A stretch of 64,000 nucleotides of DNA, from assembly GCA_947482115.1 (NCBI GenBank), contig CANKII010000001.1, forward strand, positions 1-64,000. Direction: 5' to 3'. Source of the stretch: Fibrobacterota bacterium (lineage in GTDB: Bacteria; Fibrobacterota; Fibrobacteria; UBA11236). The notes beneath the pieces were generated by a model. It did not search any database. It was not told where the DNA came from and saw nothing but the letters and a program-made list of their open reading frames with translations. Within the stretch, counting starts at the first letter, position 1, and every line of letters starts with the position of its first letter. Shown here piece after piece: positions 37,734 to 47,220 of the stretch. Both the position numbers and the translations under genes were made by a program.

Positions 37734-39596
37734 ATGCATTCCCTGCTCGACATTCGCGATCTATGCATTTCATTTGAGAGGGATGGATCGGGTGAAAAAT
37801 ATTTGCATGCCGTGAATCGCATTTCCCTGCGCGTGGACCCCGGGGAAATTGTCGGTATCATCGGACAATCGGGCAGCGGGAAAACAACTCTGATCATGGG
37901 CATACTTGGGCTTCTCCGCGGCGCTGTTCCGGGAGTGTGGCGTGGCGAGGCATTTCTGGATGGCAAATCCCTGCTGCCCCTCTGTGGCGAATATGCCGAG
38001 GAGAAGTCCGGCGGAAAAATCGTCAAAAGGAACACCCCTTTTCAGAGCGCGCAGGAAAAACTGCTCGGGGATTTGCGCGGTCGCGACATCGTAACCATTT
38101 TCCAAGAACCCCGGGCTGCACTCGATCCCTATTTCAGGGTGGGGGAACATATGCTGGAGGCCCTGCGCCGCAGCCGGGCTCCCGGTGGCGAAACGGAGTT
38201 GCGCACCCAGGGGATTGAGTTATTGCAGGATGTGGGATTGGTGGACGCCGCACGGTTGTGGGATCTGCATCCGCATCAAATCAGCGGAGGCATGGCCCAG
38301 CGGGTGATGATCGCCATGGCCTTGTGTGCCCGACCCAAGCTGCTGGTGGCTGACGAACCTTCCACCGCGTTGGATGTCACGACGCAGGCCAAATTGCTGG
38401 AGTTATTCCGGCGGCTTCGCGACAAGCATGGTCTTGCCATTCTTCTCATTTCACATGACATCGGTGTCATTCAGGAGATCAGCCAGCGGGTCTATGTCAT
38501 GCGTCATGGCGAAGTGGTGGAGAGCGGGGAAACACGGGAAGTTCTGGAAAATTTCCAACATCCTTACACCGGTTCCCTTGTCAAAGCCTTCGCGCATTTT
38601 GAGCATATTCCCGCGACATCGATTGCGAATTCCGACGCAGTATCCCTGCTGGAAATCAAGTCTCTGCGGAAACGGTTCCAACAAGGTGATAAATCCTTTT
38701 GGGCTTTGGACGATGTTTCCCTGGAGTTGCGTGAAGGGGAGACTTATGCGCTGGTGGGGGAGAGTGGATCGGGTAAATCCACTCTTGCGCTTTCCCTGAT
38801 GGTACTTCAAACCGTGAATGGCGGGGAAGTTCTTTACAAGGGTGAGGATGTTCTCAAAGCCGACAAGAAACGGATGCGCGCGTTGCGCCGTGAGATTCGC
38901 ATGCTCTTTCAGCATCCCGAAGCCGTGTTGAATCCCGGAATGACGGTGGGAGCCATACTCTCCGAAGGTCTGGAAAAGGACGGGGAGTTCACGCGCAACG
39001 AAATTGATCAACGGATTTCCGAGGTGCTGGATCAAGTCCATCTGGATCCGTCCCATGCGCTGCGTTTTCCCGGAAACCTGAGCACCGGTGAAAAGCAGCG
39101 CGTGACCATCGCCCGCGCGCTCATTACGCGCCCCAAACTGCTGGTTTGTGATGAACCTGTTTCGAGTCTGGATCTTGCTATTCAGGCGCAAATCATGGAA
39201 CTCCTGCGCGAGTTTCAGGGGCGGCTTGGATTGACCTATCTCTTTATTTCCCACAATCTCCAATTGGTGAAATTGTTGGCTCACCGTATCGGGGTCATGT
39301 ACATGGGAAGGTTGGTGGAAGAAGCTCCTGCCGGGGGCTTTACGACGGAAGGTGCACGGCATCCTTATACGAGGCTGTTGCTGGCCTCAGTGCCATCCAT
39401 GGGCGATGAAACTTCACGAAGTATATGTGCCGAATTTCCGGATGTGGAGCCGGTGCGATTGGAAGGCGGCTGCCTGTTCCGCAACCGTTGTCCGTGGTAT
39501 TTAAAGAGTCGTAATCCGGAGTGTGAAAATAAAACGCCACCCTTGCGCAATGTCTTGGGTGGCGGAAAAGTGGCCTGTCATTTGGCAGGCGATTGA
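37734..39596 (+). CDS. Fused double ATPase of oligopeptide ABC transporter (DppD-DppF type)
   Basis: 620 residues from ATG 37734 (an in-frame GTG at 37710 overlaps dppC and is an alternative). Two complete ATPase domains occur in one chain. The first has Walker A GQSGSGKTT (44-52), signature ISGGMAQRV and Walker B LLVADEPSTALD; the second has GESGSGKST, signature LSTGEKQRV and LLVCDEPVSSLD. The C-terminus is the oligo_HPY cysteine-containing domain (HPYTRLLLASVPSM, CLFRNRCPWYL...C). DppD and DppF are often separate genes, so this is a fusion, known in many bacteria. Confidence 0.93.
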   Translation: MHSLLDIRDLCISFERDGSGEKYLHAVNRISLRVDPGEIVGIIGQSGSGKTTLIMGILGLLRGAVPGVWRGEAFLDGKSLLPLCGEYAEEKSGGKIVKRNTPFQSAQEKLLGDLRGRDIVTIFQEPRAALDPYFRVGEHMLEALRRSRAPGGETELRTQGIELLQDVGLVDAARLWDLHPHQISGGMAQRVMIAMALCARPKLLVADEPSTALDVTTQAKLLELFRRLRDKHGLAILLISHDIGVIQEISQRVYVMRHGEVVESGETREVLENFQHPYTGSLVKAFAHFEHIPATSIANSDAVSLLEIKSLRKRFQQGDKSFWALDDVSLELREGETYALVGESGSGKSTLALSLMVLQTVNGGEVLYKGEDVLKADKKRMRALRREIRMLFQHPEAVLNPGMTVGAILSEGLEKDGEFTRNEIDQRISEVLDQVHLDPSHALRFPGNLSTGEKQRVTIARALITRPKLLVCDEPVSSLDLAIQAQIMELLREFQGRLGLTYLFISHNLQLVKLLAHRIGVMYMGRLVEEAPAGGFTTEGARHPYTRLLLASVPSMGDETSRSICAEFPDVEPVRLEGGCLFRNRCPWYLKSRNPECENKTPPLRNVLGGGKVACHLAGD

Positions 39597-39631
39597 ATCG
39601 TTGCAAGGCGTGATCCAATCACCCCCAGTTC

Positions 39632-40018
39632 TTACATCCCCTGAATAAAGTCGTTAACATCCTTGGCACGCGCCAAATCGATTTTGAGGTTGGTGATGTC
39701 GTCCTGAGCGAATGGGCTTTCACGCACCGGAGCCCCGGCTTGGTGGGAAGCCAGCACTTCCGTACGGCGAACCACGGCGGCGCTTTTTCCGGAATCCCGG
39801 CCGCCGGGATTTTTGAGGATGCCTCGCACCGTCGTCATCTGGGAATTCCCCTGGATTTTTTCCATCTCGCCGTTATCAATCGCAAAAGTTTTTCCGTAGT
39901 AGTACATCAGCGCTGCGTTGCAGGCCGGGCAGTGCAATACGATCATCTGGGCTTCGGATTCCAGCAACAGTTCGCTGGCTTCCTTGCATTGCGGGCATTT
40001 CAGATAAAGCGGTTTCAT
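39632..40018 (-). CDS. Small zinc-ribbon protein, function unknown
   Basis: 128 residues. The N-terminus holds a CPQC...CPAC zinc ribbon (about 8-33, KCPQCKEASELLL and VLHCPACNAALMYYYGKTFA). The rest is charged and likely disordered in the middle, ending in a short helical segment (ITNLKIDLARAKDVNDFIQG). I do not recognise a family. It is convergent with the ABC transporter ATPase gene and lies 104 bases upstream of the acpS stop on the minus strand. Confidence 0.6.
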   Translation of the reverse strand: MKPLYLKCPQCKEASELLLESEAQMIVLHCPACNAALMYYYGKTFAIDNGEMEKIQGNSQMTTVRGILKNPGGRDSGKSAAVVRRTEVLASHQAGAPVRESPFAQDDITNLKIDLARAKDVNDFIQGM

Positions 40019-40122
40019 AATGCGCCTCCGGATGCGGGTTCGCCCGCGCCGGCGATGAGGTTTAGCGCGGGTTTCTGATCTTGAAACTATTAGGTACGCG
40101 TCTCCGTGTCAAGTGCTGTAAA

Positions 40123-40488
40123 TCACTTTTCGAGCACGGCAAATGCGACGGAATAGCTTCCCTGGTGTGAAATTGAGACATGACAACGGGTTGCGCCCAT
40201 AATTTTTATGCGACGCAATGCCGCGCCGGAAAAAGTTGCATGGGGAGCGCCGGAAGAATCGGGAAGCACTTCTATTTGATGCCACGCAATTCCTGAGCTG
40301 AGTCCCGTACCCATCGCTTTTAAAATGGCTTCCTTGGCGGCGAAGCGTCCTGCAATGCGTTCGTGCGGATTTGCATAACGCTTGCAATACTCACGCTCCT
40401 TGAGTGTGAGCAATCGCGTCACTGCGGCGGGCCGCAACTTTCTTATTCTTGCGATTAGCACAATGTCCGTTCCAATGCCTTTAATCAT
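40123..40488 (-). CDS. acpS: Holo-[acyl-carrier-protein] synthase
   Basis: 121 residues from ATG 40488, which gives the standard start MIKGIGTDIVLIARI; the frame is open further upstream but nothing family-like is there. It moves the phosphopantetheine arm of CoA to ACP. The Mg-binding Asp8 (GTDIV) and the Glu of RFAAKEAILKAMGTG are present, as is the SISHQGSYSVAFAV end. The start overlaps the divergent methyltransferase start by two bases, sharing CATG. Confidence 0.93.
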   Translation of the reverse strand: MIKGIGTDIVLIARIRKLRPAAVTRLLTLKEREYCKRYANPHERIAGRFAAKEAILKAMGTGLSSGIAWHQIEVLPDSSGAPHATFSGAALRRIKIMGATRCHVSISHQGSYSVAFAVLEK

Positions 40489-41668
40489 GTCCTCAAAGTT
40501 AGCGTTTTTGACCTCGCCGGTTGGTTCCGATCTTTTACGCCGTGTAATGGACGACGGGAGGGAGGACCTTGCTCTTGCTTCCGTTTCATGGATGAAAGGG
40601 CTGGATTCCAGGGAGCGGACGGCCTTGTTGGAGCAAAGAGCATTGCGACACAAGGCGATGCGCAAAAACAGTGGCGCTTCGTCCATGTTGTTTACCCTGT
40701 TGGGCATGCAACAAATGACCACGGAAATTCTCTCCCGGTACAAGGCGGCGCGATTGCCTGCCGGGGTGAATCGCATCGCCGATCTTTGCTGTGGTTTGGG
40801 TGGAGATTCGTTGCATCTCCCGCCGGAAACATCCGTACTCGGTGTCGATAATAGTTTGGAAACTTTGCGAGCCTATCGTCATAACACGGGTCTTTTTCGC
40901 TTGGGGGGAACGTATGCCGTTCTGGCGGATGTCACCCGGTTTCAGGCTCGAGTCGATGGAATCTTTTTGGACCCGGCGCGACGCGCACTGTCCTCGCTTT
41001 CCAAAGATCGGGATTTTGACGCGGAGCCGGAACCGGGCTGGGAATCCATTCGGGAATTGATCCGAAAATTTCGGAACGCTGCCATCAAACTCGGACCGGG
41101 TGTTCGACTGCCGGAAGCCCTCGAAGAAGAGGAGCGCGAATATCTCGGGCTGCACGATGAATGTCTGGAACTTACGGTGCGAACGGGCTCTTTCGGTCGC
41201 GCAGGTTGGGTCCGCGCGGTGGAGCTGCCGGAGGGTGTTGAAATGGAGGCCCAAGCCTGCGACATTCCGGACAGCTTTGGTCGTGTCGAGGTTCCGGGCA
41301 GATATTTCTACGAGCCGGTCAAATCCGTGATACGCGCGCACCTCTTCGGAGTCCTTGCGCAGCGCGAAGGATTGTGGCAACTGGACGGACGTCTGGCCTA
41401 TCTCAGCGGAGATAAATGCGTGGATTCTCCGCTGCTCAAACGCTACCGGGTGGTTAAAGTCCTGCCCGTCGATGAAAGCATGTTAAGGAAGGAAGTGGCG
41501 GCGGGGGAGGTGGGCATTCTGGAGATCAAAAAACGGGGTCTTGATGTTTCGCCCGAAGAATGGCGGAAGAAGTTGAAACCGAAGGGGCCGAATGCGGCCA
41601 CCTTAGTCCTGACACGTTTACAGGGAAAAGCTTCCGTCTTGTGGGTGGAACCCGAAGGTTCAAATTAA
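40487..41668 (+). CDS. Class I SAM-dependent methyltransferase with THUMP-like C-terminal domain
   Basis: 393 residues from ATG 40487. The Rossmann core has motif I ADLCCGLGGDSLHLP, then LGVDNSLETLRAYRHN, ADVTRF and the motif FLDPARR. A C-terminal region (about 290-393, YFYEPVKSVIRAHLFG, GILEIKKRGLDVSPEEWRKK) matches the THUMP-like domain of this family. The substrate is unknown; RNA is likely given the domain. The start is chosen because a longer frame would run deep into acpS; no Shine-Dalgarno is visible. The TTAA stop is shared with the convergent ferredoxin gene. Confidence 0.82.
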   Translation: MSSKLAFLTSPVGSDLLRRVMDDGREDLALASVSWMKGLDSRERTALLEQRALRHKAMRKNSGASSMLFTLLGMQQMTTEILSRYKAARLPAGVNRIADLCCGLGGDSLHLPPETSVLGVDNSLETLRAYRHNTGLFRLGGTYAVLADVTRFQARVDGIFLDPARRALSSLSKDRDFDAEPEPGWESIRELIRKFRNAAIKLGPGVRLPEALEEEEREYLGLHDECLELTVRTGSFGRAGWVRAVELPEGVEMEAQACDIPDSFGRVEVPGRYFYEPVKSVIRAHLFGVLAQREGLWQLDGRLAYLSGDKCVDSPLLKRYRVVKVLPVDESMLRKEVAAGEVGILEIKKRGLDVSPEEWRKKLKPKGPNAATLVLTRLQGKASVLWVEPEGSN

Positions 41669-41862
41669 TCCGCAGCGGCGGGCGGTTTTGGAAATTTCAG
41701 ATAAAATTCCAGCAGCAATTCAATATCGGGCTGACAACGGGCGCAATTTCCTGTCACTCCCAACAGGTTCTTGATTTCCCCAAGCGAGGAACATCCGCCT
41801 TCAATGGCGGCTATGACCCGTTGCTTTTCGACATTGAAGCAATAGCACGTGATTTCGGACAT
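41665..41862 (-). CDS. Bfd-like [2Fe-2S] ferredoxin
   Basis: 65 residues with the cysteine pattern of bacterioferritin-associated ferredoxin/NifU-central domains: Cys6-x-Cys8 (TCYCFNV), and Cys40-x2-Cys43 (GNCARCQPDI), plus Cys24. Bfd reduces and releases iron from bacterioferritin; other members serve as small electron carriers. No bacterioferritin gene is in view. It ends at a TTAA shared with the methyltransferase stop and starts 3 bases after the yqeY stop, so it is probably co-transcribed with yqeY. Confidence 0.86.
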   Translation of the reverse strand: MSEITCYCFNVEKQRVIAAIEGGCSSLGEIKNLLGVTGNCARCQPDIELLLEFYLKFPKPPAAAD

Positions 41863-41865
41863 TCG

Positions 41866-42345
41866 TTATTTGGGTAGCAACTCTCGAACCACTTCGCTGA
41901 CGAGTTTCCCATCCGCCTTGCCCTGTGTTTGGGGGCGAACGGCGCCCATCACCGCCCCCATGTCTTTTGCGGATGAAGCTCCGGTTTGTGCGATGATTTC
42001 CCGCACCAAGACTTCGATTTCCACACGGGTCATTTGCTTGGGGAGATAGGCCTCGTATAGTGCGATTTTGGTGGCTTCAAGGGCTGCGATATCCGAACGT
42101 ACAATGCCTGCAGGGTTCTGCCCGTTGGCCCTGTCCAGTGTTTCCCGGAACTGCTTGATGCCCTTTTGAAGAATGGCGGCCACTTCCTCATCGCTGGGAT
42201 CTTTGCGGTTATTCACCTGGAAAGTCTTGACCTCGGCGAGTAACGTTCGCAGGGTCATCACCTTGGATTGATTTTCCTCTTTGCGGGAGGGTTCGCGATC
42301 CTTCATGGTGGCGATCAGGTCAGCGTTGATTTTTTCAAGTAGCAT
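41866..42345 (-). CDS. yqeY: GatB/YqeY-domain protein
   Basis: 159 residues. The sequence covers the whole YqeY fold: an N-terminal helical part (LLEKINADLIATMKDRE, LRTLLAEVKTFQVNNR), KGIKQFRETLDRA, and the C-terminal tail domain (IIAQTGASSAKDMGAVMGAV, GKADGKLVSEVVRELL), which resembles the C-terminal domain of GatB. The family is thought to bind tRNA, but its role is unclear. It is often near rpsU-dnaG-rpoD, which are not in this window. Confidence 0.93.
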   Translation of the reverse strand: MLLEKINADLIATMKDREPSRKEENQSKVMTLRTLLAEVKTFQVNNRKDPSDEEVAAILQKGIKQFRETLDRANGQNPAGIVRSDIAALEATKIALYEAYLPKQMTRVEIEVLVREIIAQTGASSAKDMGAVMGAVRPQTQGKADGKLVSEVVRELLPK

Positions 42346-42390
42346 AAGTGTTTCCGTGGGTTTATTTCAGGGGTTAAAAATACATCCAAT

Positions 42391-42423
42391 AAAAAAGCCC
42401 CCCGGATTTCTCCGGGAGGCCTT
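42391..42423 (-). terminator. Rho-independent terminator after dehydrogenase paralogue 1
   Basis: GCCCCCCGGA (42397-42406) pairs with TCCGGGAGGC (42411-42420) with one C-A mismatch; on the minus strand the hairpin is followed by six T residues. It is 28 bases past the stop of the gene above. Confidence 0.85.
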
Positions 42424-42450
42424 GTGAAAATTTGAAAAGGTCGGGAACTT

Positions 42451-44775
42451 TTACAGATCCTGGCTCATGAAGATCTTGCCGTCAAACTTGTCGCCATTCA
42501 CTCCGCGGAAGGAGTAGAAGTACACGGACATATTCAGGCCCTTGGCGGTGGCTTGCGACCATTCGCCCTTGCCGGCATTGTACGTGGAATGGAAAACCGC
42601 CTGGCCGCGGATATCATGCACCACAAAGTCACCCGAAGCCAGCTGGCCATAAGGATGCAATTCAAACCCATTGCGGGTCATGCTGAAACGGATATTGTTG
42701 TAAGCCTGTGCCGGGTGGCTCGAGCGGGAAATGGCCACCGTTCCGCCGATGGCGGTGCAGGTTCCCGGGCGGGTGTTGGCTGGTGTCGCTGCGGCGAGTT
42801 TGGCTGTGGTCGCTGCGTCGAAAGCCGACTGGGAATAGCTGTCGGTGGCCCGAAAATGACCTTGCACGGCAGCCGAGGCGGCGGGGCTTGCCGCCAAAGC
42901 GATATAGGCTTGCAAACGGACATGCGGATGCGGATCATCAGCTGCACACTGATCGCTGATGGCTTGTGCGGATGCTGCAGTTTTGGGCATGGCTTTCAGA
43001 ACGTTCTCGCGTACGCCCCAAGCCGGGTGCAGAAGAAGGCTCTTCAGGACGGGATTCCAACGCGCGGAATCGACGACCAAACGGTTCAAACCTTCCAAGG
43101 TCCACAGGGCGTGAAGGACGGGTCCATCAATTCCCACGGTATCGGCCGTTTTGTGTTTTGTCAGGATGCTTTGCAGTGAATCGCCCAACTCGGCGCTATA
43201 GCCACGTCCGATGAGCAGACGCTGGGCTTGCATGCGCCAGACGAAATTCTGATTGTAGAGGGTGCCTACCAATTGTGCCGTGGTGGCATTGGTCAGGTTG
43301 AGCACGGGTTCGGTATGTCCGTCTTCCGGCACAATGCGATAAATGCGTGTGCGGCTCTTGGTGCGTAATGCATTGTTCCATGCGGCATTTGTGGATGGGC
43401 TGGCGGGGTTGTGCAGGAACAGGTAGTTGTACCAGTCCATCACCCACAGTGCACCATCGGGACCGGTTCTCACCTTGAAGGGTGCAACCCATGCATCGGA
43501 CGAGGCAAAAATGTTGGAACGGACGGGGCCCGGCATGCGAATGGCATTCCAAGTGCTTCCGTTCACGACCAGGCTGTCCTGATTGCAAAGTTTGGTGGCC
43601 CCTTCGCAAATCATGCCAAACCGGCTCCAATATTTCGTGGGCAACAACCGGGAGGTATAAAAATCATGTCCGGATACGGCTGTTGAATTCGAAGCGGGGA
43701 ATCCGTTCCTGGTACCCGTTGACGACCCTTCCCAGAGGTATAAATCAGTTGTCAATGGATAAAAAACATGGCCGTCTCCGGCACTTGAAAATGTGCAGTT
43801 GGGCCCGGTACCGGCGAGAATGCTCACGCTCGCCTGGCCGGGACGCACCACATGGTTGGAGTGGGACGAACAGGTGGCGCCGGATTGGAAAATCTGGCCG
43901 TCTTCCATTTGGCCAATGCCATGGGCGTTGCTGGGGCCGGTGCTATAGGATTGAAACACGGTGGTTGTGCTTCCAAGGGCGGTGTGTTTGAAACGCCAGA
44001 CGCCGCCAGTGGGGCAGTTTACGCCGGCGCCGCCAGTGGATGCTACTGCGCTGCAACCGCCGTTATAACCGAGGTGACCATAGTACCAGTTGTCCAAACC
44101 GGCAGTTAAGCTGTTGGTTCCACCATGGGTATCCCAAGTATTTGCAGTACTTCCCATGCCGGTGAAGAGAGCAAGAATCGTTCCGGCTGTGTCCGGATTG
44201 GTTCCGCTTTTTCCCAGAAAGTAAATGTTGGGTTCGGTTGTTACGATCACGCCGCCATTGACGACTTCAATACTGGTGGGCATGACCAATCCGTCATAGA
44301 ACACTTTGTAATTGTCGAGGGAACCATCGCCATCGGTGTCTTCCAGAATGACGATGCGGCCTTTTCCACCCGTGAGACGGTTGGTGGGGTTCGGGTCGTT
44401 TGCGATCGCGGGATAGTCACGGGGTTCCACGGCCCAGACGCGGCCGCGTTCATCGAAGGTGAAATACATCAGATAGCTGAGGGCCGGCAACGGGCCCGGA
44501 GTCAATTCGGAAGCCACAAGCTCAGCCCGAAGGCCGGAAGGAACCTGAATGCAATTGATGGATTGTGCTCCGGTCAGCGGGTCCTGCAGTGTGTTGGCCG
44601 GATAGGTGCCTGTCGGAGCGGGCTTCACCGGAAACTGACTCCAGTTATCACCCGAGGGCGCCGTGTAGCGGGTCAAGGTGGGACATGCACCGGACTTGAG
44701 AATGGGAGGGGCACTGAAAACCATACTCACAATTGTCAATATCAGGGGGGTGACTATTGAGGGCAGATTTTTCAT
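42451..44775 (-). CDS. Secreted sorbosone-dehydrogenase-type propeller protein with HEAT-like region and sorting domain, paralogue 1
   Basis: 774 residues from ATG 44775 (AGGAG 7 bases before it; an upstream TTG is rejected). A signal peptide (about 1-24) is followed by a beta-propeller of the L-sorbosone dehydrogenase/membrane-bound dehydrogenase type (TIGR02604-like; YLMYFTFDERGRVWAVEPRD, GRIVILEDTDGDGSLDNYKV with an acidic calcium-type loop, TSIEVVNGGVIVTTEP). HEAT-like helices cover about 490-670 (VLKAMPKTAASAQAISDQCA, HPHVRLQAYIALAASP). The C-terminal 80 residues resemble a T9SS sorting domain (VHDIRGQAVFHSTYNAGKGE). Proteins of this family often end in a cytochrome domain in Planctomycetes; here no CxxCH is present. 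Probably a surface sugar-oxidising enzyme; the cofactor is unknown. Confidence 0.75.
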   Translation of the reverse strand: MKNLPSIVTPLILTIVSMVFSAPPILKSGACPTLTRYTAPSGDNWSQFPVKPAPTGTYPANTLQDPLTGAQSINCIQVPSGLRAELVASELTPGPLPALSYLMYFTFDERGRVWAVEPRDYPAIANDPNPTNRLTGGKGRIVILEDTDGDGSLDNYKVFYDGLVMPTSIEVVNGGVIVTTEPNIYFLGKSGTNPDTAGTILALFTGMGSTANTWDTHGGTNSLTAGLDNWYYGHLGYNGGCSAVASTGGAGVNCPTGGVWRFKHTALGSTTTVFQSYSTGPSNAHGIGQMEDGQIFQSGATCSSHSNHVVRPGQASVSILAGTGPNCTFSSAGDGHVFYPLTTDLYLWEGSSTGTRNGFPASNSTAVSGHDFYTSRLLPTKYWSRFGMICEGATKLCNQDSLVVNGSTWNAIRMPGPVRSNIFASSDAWVAPFKVRTGPDGALWVMDWYNYLFLHNPASPSTNAAWNNALRTKSRTRIYRIVPEDGHTEPVLNLTNATTAQLVGTLYNQNFVWRMQAQRLLIGRGYSAELGDSLQSILTKHKTADTVGIDGPVLHALWTLEGLNRLVVDSARWNPVLKSLLLHPAWGVRENVLKAMPKTAASAQAISDQCAADDPHPHVRLQAYIALAASPAASAAVQGHFRATDSYSQSAFDAATTAKLAAATPANTRPGTCTAIGGTVAISRSSHPAQAYNNIRFSMTRNGFELHPYGQLASGDFVVHDIRGQAVFHSTYNAGKGEWSQATAKGLNMSVYFYSFRGVNGDKFDGKIFMSQDL

Positions 44776-44876
44776 GTTCAACTCCTTTTTTTCATCTTAC
44801 GAAGCAAAATATTAGATCAAAAACAAGTTTTCTCGCATTCCCTGATGATTTTTTTTTGGAAAAAATGGCAATCGAA

Positions 44877-47207
44877 TCAAAAGTCCTGATTGGTAAGGAT
44901 TTTGCCGTCGAACTTGTCGCCATTCACTCCGCGGAAGGAGTAGAAATACACGGACATGTTCAAGCCTTTCGCAGTGGCTTGAGACCATTCGTGCTTGCTG
45001 GCGTTGTACGTGGAATGGAACACAGTCTGACCGTGGATGTCGTACACCACGAGTTCACCCGAGAGCTGGCCGTAGGGATGGAGCTCAAAACCATTGTGGT
45101 TTGTGGTGAAACGGATGCTGTTGTAGGCTTGAGTCGGTTTGTCGGATCCTGAGATGGCCACGGTTCCGCCAATCGCGCTACACGTTCCGGGGCGGGTGTT
45201 TGCGGGAGTTGCAGTCGCAAGTTTGGCGGTCGTCGCCGCATCGAAAGCGGAAGTTGCCGAAGCATCTGTCGCACGGTAGTGACCTTGGACTGGACCCGAA
45301 GGCGCCACAGGACTTTCACCAAGCGCCACATAGGCTTGCAAACGAACATGGGCATGCGGGTCATCCGTTGCGCATTGATCATTGATGATTTGCGCGGAGA
45401 TTGCTGTTCTGGGCATCGCCTTGAGCACGTTTTCACGAACACCCCAAGCCGGATGAAGGAGGAGGCTCTTCAAGATCGGATTCCAACGCGCAGAATCCAA
45501 GACAAGGCGGTTCAACCCTTCAAGGGTCCAGATGGCGTGAATGACAGGACCATCAATGCCGACGACATCCGAAGTTTTGTGGTTGGTCATTATGCTCTGC
45601 AAGGAGTCGCCCAGCTCGGTGGTGTAACCTTTGCCAATCAGAAGGCGTTGGGCCTGCATGCGCCACACAAAATTCTGGTTGTAGAGGGTGCTCACCAATT
45701 GCGCTGTGCTGGCATTGGTCAGGTTGAGTATGGGTTCGGTAGGAGTATTGTCAGGAACAATGCGATACAGGCGGGTGCGCGTTTTTGTACGCAATGCGTT
45801 ATTCCACGCCGCATTGGTAGACGGGCTGGCGGGGTTGTGCAGGAACAGATAGTTGTGCCAGTCGAGCACCCACAGGGCGCCATCCGGACCGGTTCTCACC
45901 TTGATGGGCGCCACCCATGCATCGCTTGATGCAAAGATGTTGGAGCGCGTGGCACCGGTCATGCGAACGGCAGACCAAGTGCTGCCGTTTTCGACCATGC
46001 TGTCCTGATTGCACAGCTTACTTGCGCCTTCGCAAACGAAAGAGAAGCGGCTCCAGTACTTTTGAGGCAGCAAGCGGGAGGTGTAAAAGTCATGGCCCGA
46101 GGATGCGGTGGTGTTGGATGTATAGTTTGCGACGAATCCGTTTGCGGCATTTGGGCCTCCAGCAGTCGAACCTTCCCACAAATAGCGATCTCCGGTGATG
46201 GGATAATAGGTGCCGCTGGTCTGAATGTTCAATGCCGCCACACCGCGACGGATGGCGTGATTGTTGTGAGGTGTACCCGTGGCTCCGGACTGAAAAATCT
46301 GTCCGTCTTCCATCTGTCCCACACCATGTGCATTCGCGGGGCCACTGGTGGAGAATGCCTGGAAGGTGGTGGTCAGGCCTCCAATGGCCGTATGCCGGAA
46401 ACGCCATACGCCTCCCGTATTGCAAGTTACTCCGCCAACACTGCAACCGCCGTTATAGCCCAGATGGCCATAATACCAGTTGTCGAGGCCTGAAGTAAGG
46501 CTGTTGGTTCCGCCGTGCGTATCCCATGTATTGCCCGTGCTTCCCATGCCCGAAAACAAGCTGACGACCGTTCCCGCAGTATCGGGATTGGTGCTGCTTT
46601 TGGGAAGGAAATAAATATTTGGTTCCACAGTTACGATCACACCGCCGTTGACCACCTCAATGCTGGTAGGCATGACCAAGCCGTCATAGAAAACCTTGTA
46701 GCTATCCAGAGAGCCGTCGCCATCGGTATCTTCGAGGATGACGATGCGGCCTTTTCCACCGGTCAGGCGGTTGGTGGGGTTCGGATCGTTGGCGATCGCC
46801 GGGTAGTCGCGGGGTTCTGCAGCCCAGACGCGACCGCGTTCGTCGAAGGAGAAATACATCAGATACCCCAGACTTGGGGCGGGGCCGGGAGTCAGTTCCG
46901 AGGCAACCAGTTCCGCATGGAGGCCGGCGGGAACCTGAATGCAGTTGATGGATTGTGCCGTTGCAAGAGGAGCTTGCTGCGTGCAGTTTTGCGGTGTTCC
47001 CGTAGCGCAAGGAACGCTCTTGGGGATGATGTTGCTGTCCGGTACGGAGTGACCGTTGGCAAACTGGCTCCAGTTGTCACCCGTGGGTGGGGCGTTGCGA
47101 GTAAAGGCGGGGCAGGGACCGGATTTGAGAATGGGCGGAGTGCTGAGACCCACTCCCCAGAGTGCCAAGGTAATCACTGCAAATTTTGCGACGGTTGGGT
47201 TGGCCAT
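44877..47207 (-). CDS. Secreted sorbosone-dehydrogenase-type propeller protein, paralogue 2
   Basis: 776 residues from ATG 47207 (GGAG upstream, then a signal peptide with KFAVITLALWGVGLS). It has the same plan as paralogue 1, with long identical blocks (NDPNPTNRLTGGKGRIVILE; NYLFLHNPASPSTNAAWNNA) and near-identical DNA around the C-terminus, so the two are a fairly recent tandem duplication. The main difference is a longer N-terminal segment (about 35-75) with extra cysteines (CATGTPQNCTQ). The sorting-type domain ends ...YSFRGVNGDKFDGKI. The gene lies just downstream of the ThuA terminator and must have its own promoter or depend on read-through. Confidence 0.75.
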   Translation of the reverse strand: MANPTVAKFAVITLALWGVGLSTPPILKSGPCPAFTRNAPPTGDNWSQFANGHSVPDSNIIPKSVPCATGTPQNCTQQAPLATAQSINCIQVPAGLHAELVASELTPGPAPSLGYLMYFSFDERGRVWAAEPRDYPAIANDPNPTNRLTGGKGRIVILEDTDGDGSLDSYKVFYDGLVMPTSIEVVNGGVIVTVEPNIYFLPKSSTNPDTAGTVVSLFSGMGSTGNTWDTHGGTNSLTSGLDNWYYGHLGYNGGCSVGGVTCNTGGVWRFRHTAIGGLTTTFQAFSTSGPANAHGVGQMEDGQIFQSGATGTPHNNHAIRRGVAALNIQTSGTYYPITGDRYLWEGSTAGGPNAANGFVANYTSNTTASSGHDFYTSRLLPQKYWSRFSFVCEGASKLCNQDSMVENGSTWSAVRMTGATRSNIFASSDAWVAPIKVRTGPDGALWVLDWHNYLFLHNPASPSTNAAWNNALRTKTRTRLYRIVPDNTPTEPILNLTNASTAQLVSTLYNQNFVWRMQAQRLLIGKGYTTELGDSLQSIMTNHKTSDVVGIDGPVIHAIWTLEGLNRLVLDSARWNPILKSLLLHPAWGVRENVLKAMPRTAISAQIINDQCATDDPHAHVRLQAYVALGESPVAPSGPVQGHYRATDASATSAFDAATTAKLATATPANTRPGTCSAIGGTVAISGSDKPTQAYNSIRFTTNHNGFELHPYGQLSGELVVYDIHGQTVFHSTYNASKHEWSQATAKGLNMSVYFYSFRGVNGDKFDGKILTNQDF

Positions 47208-47220
47208 TTTAAGATACTCC

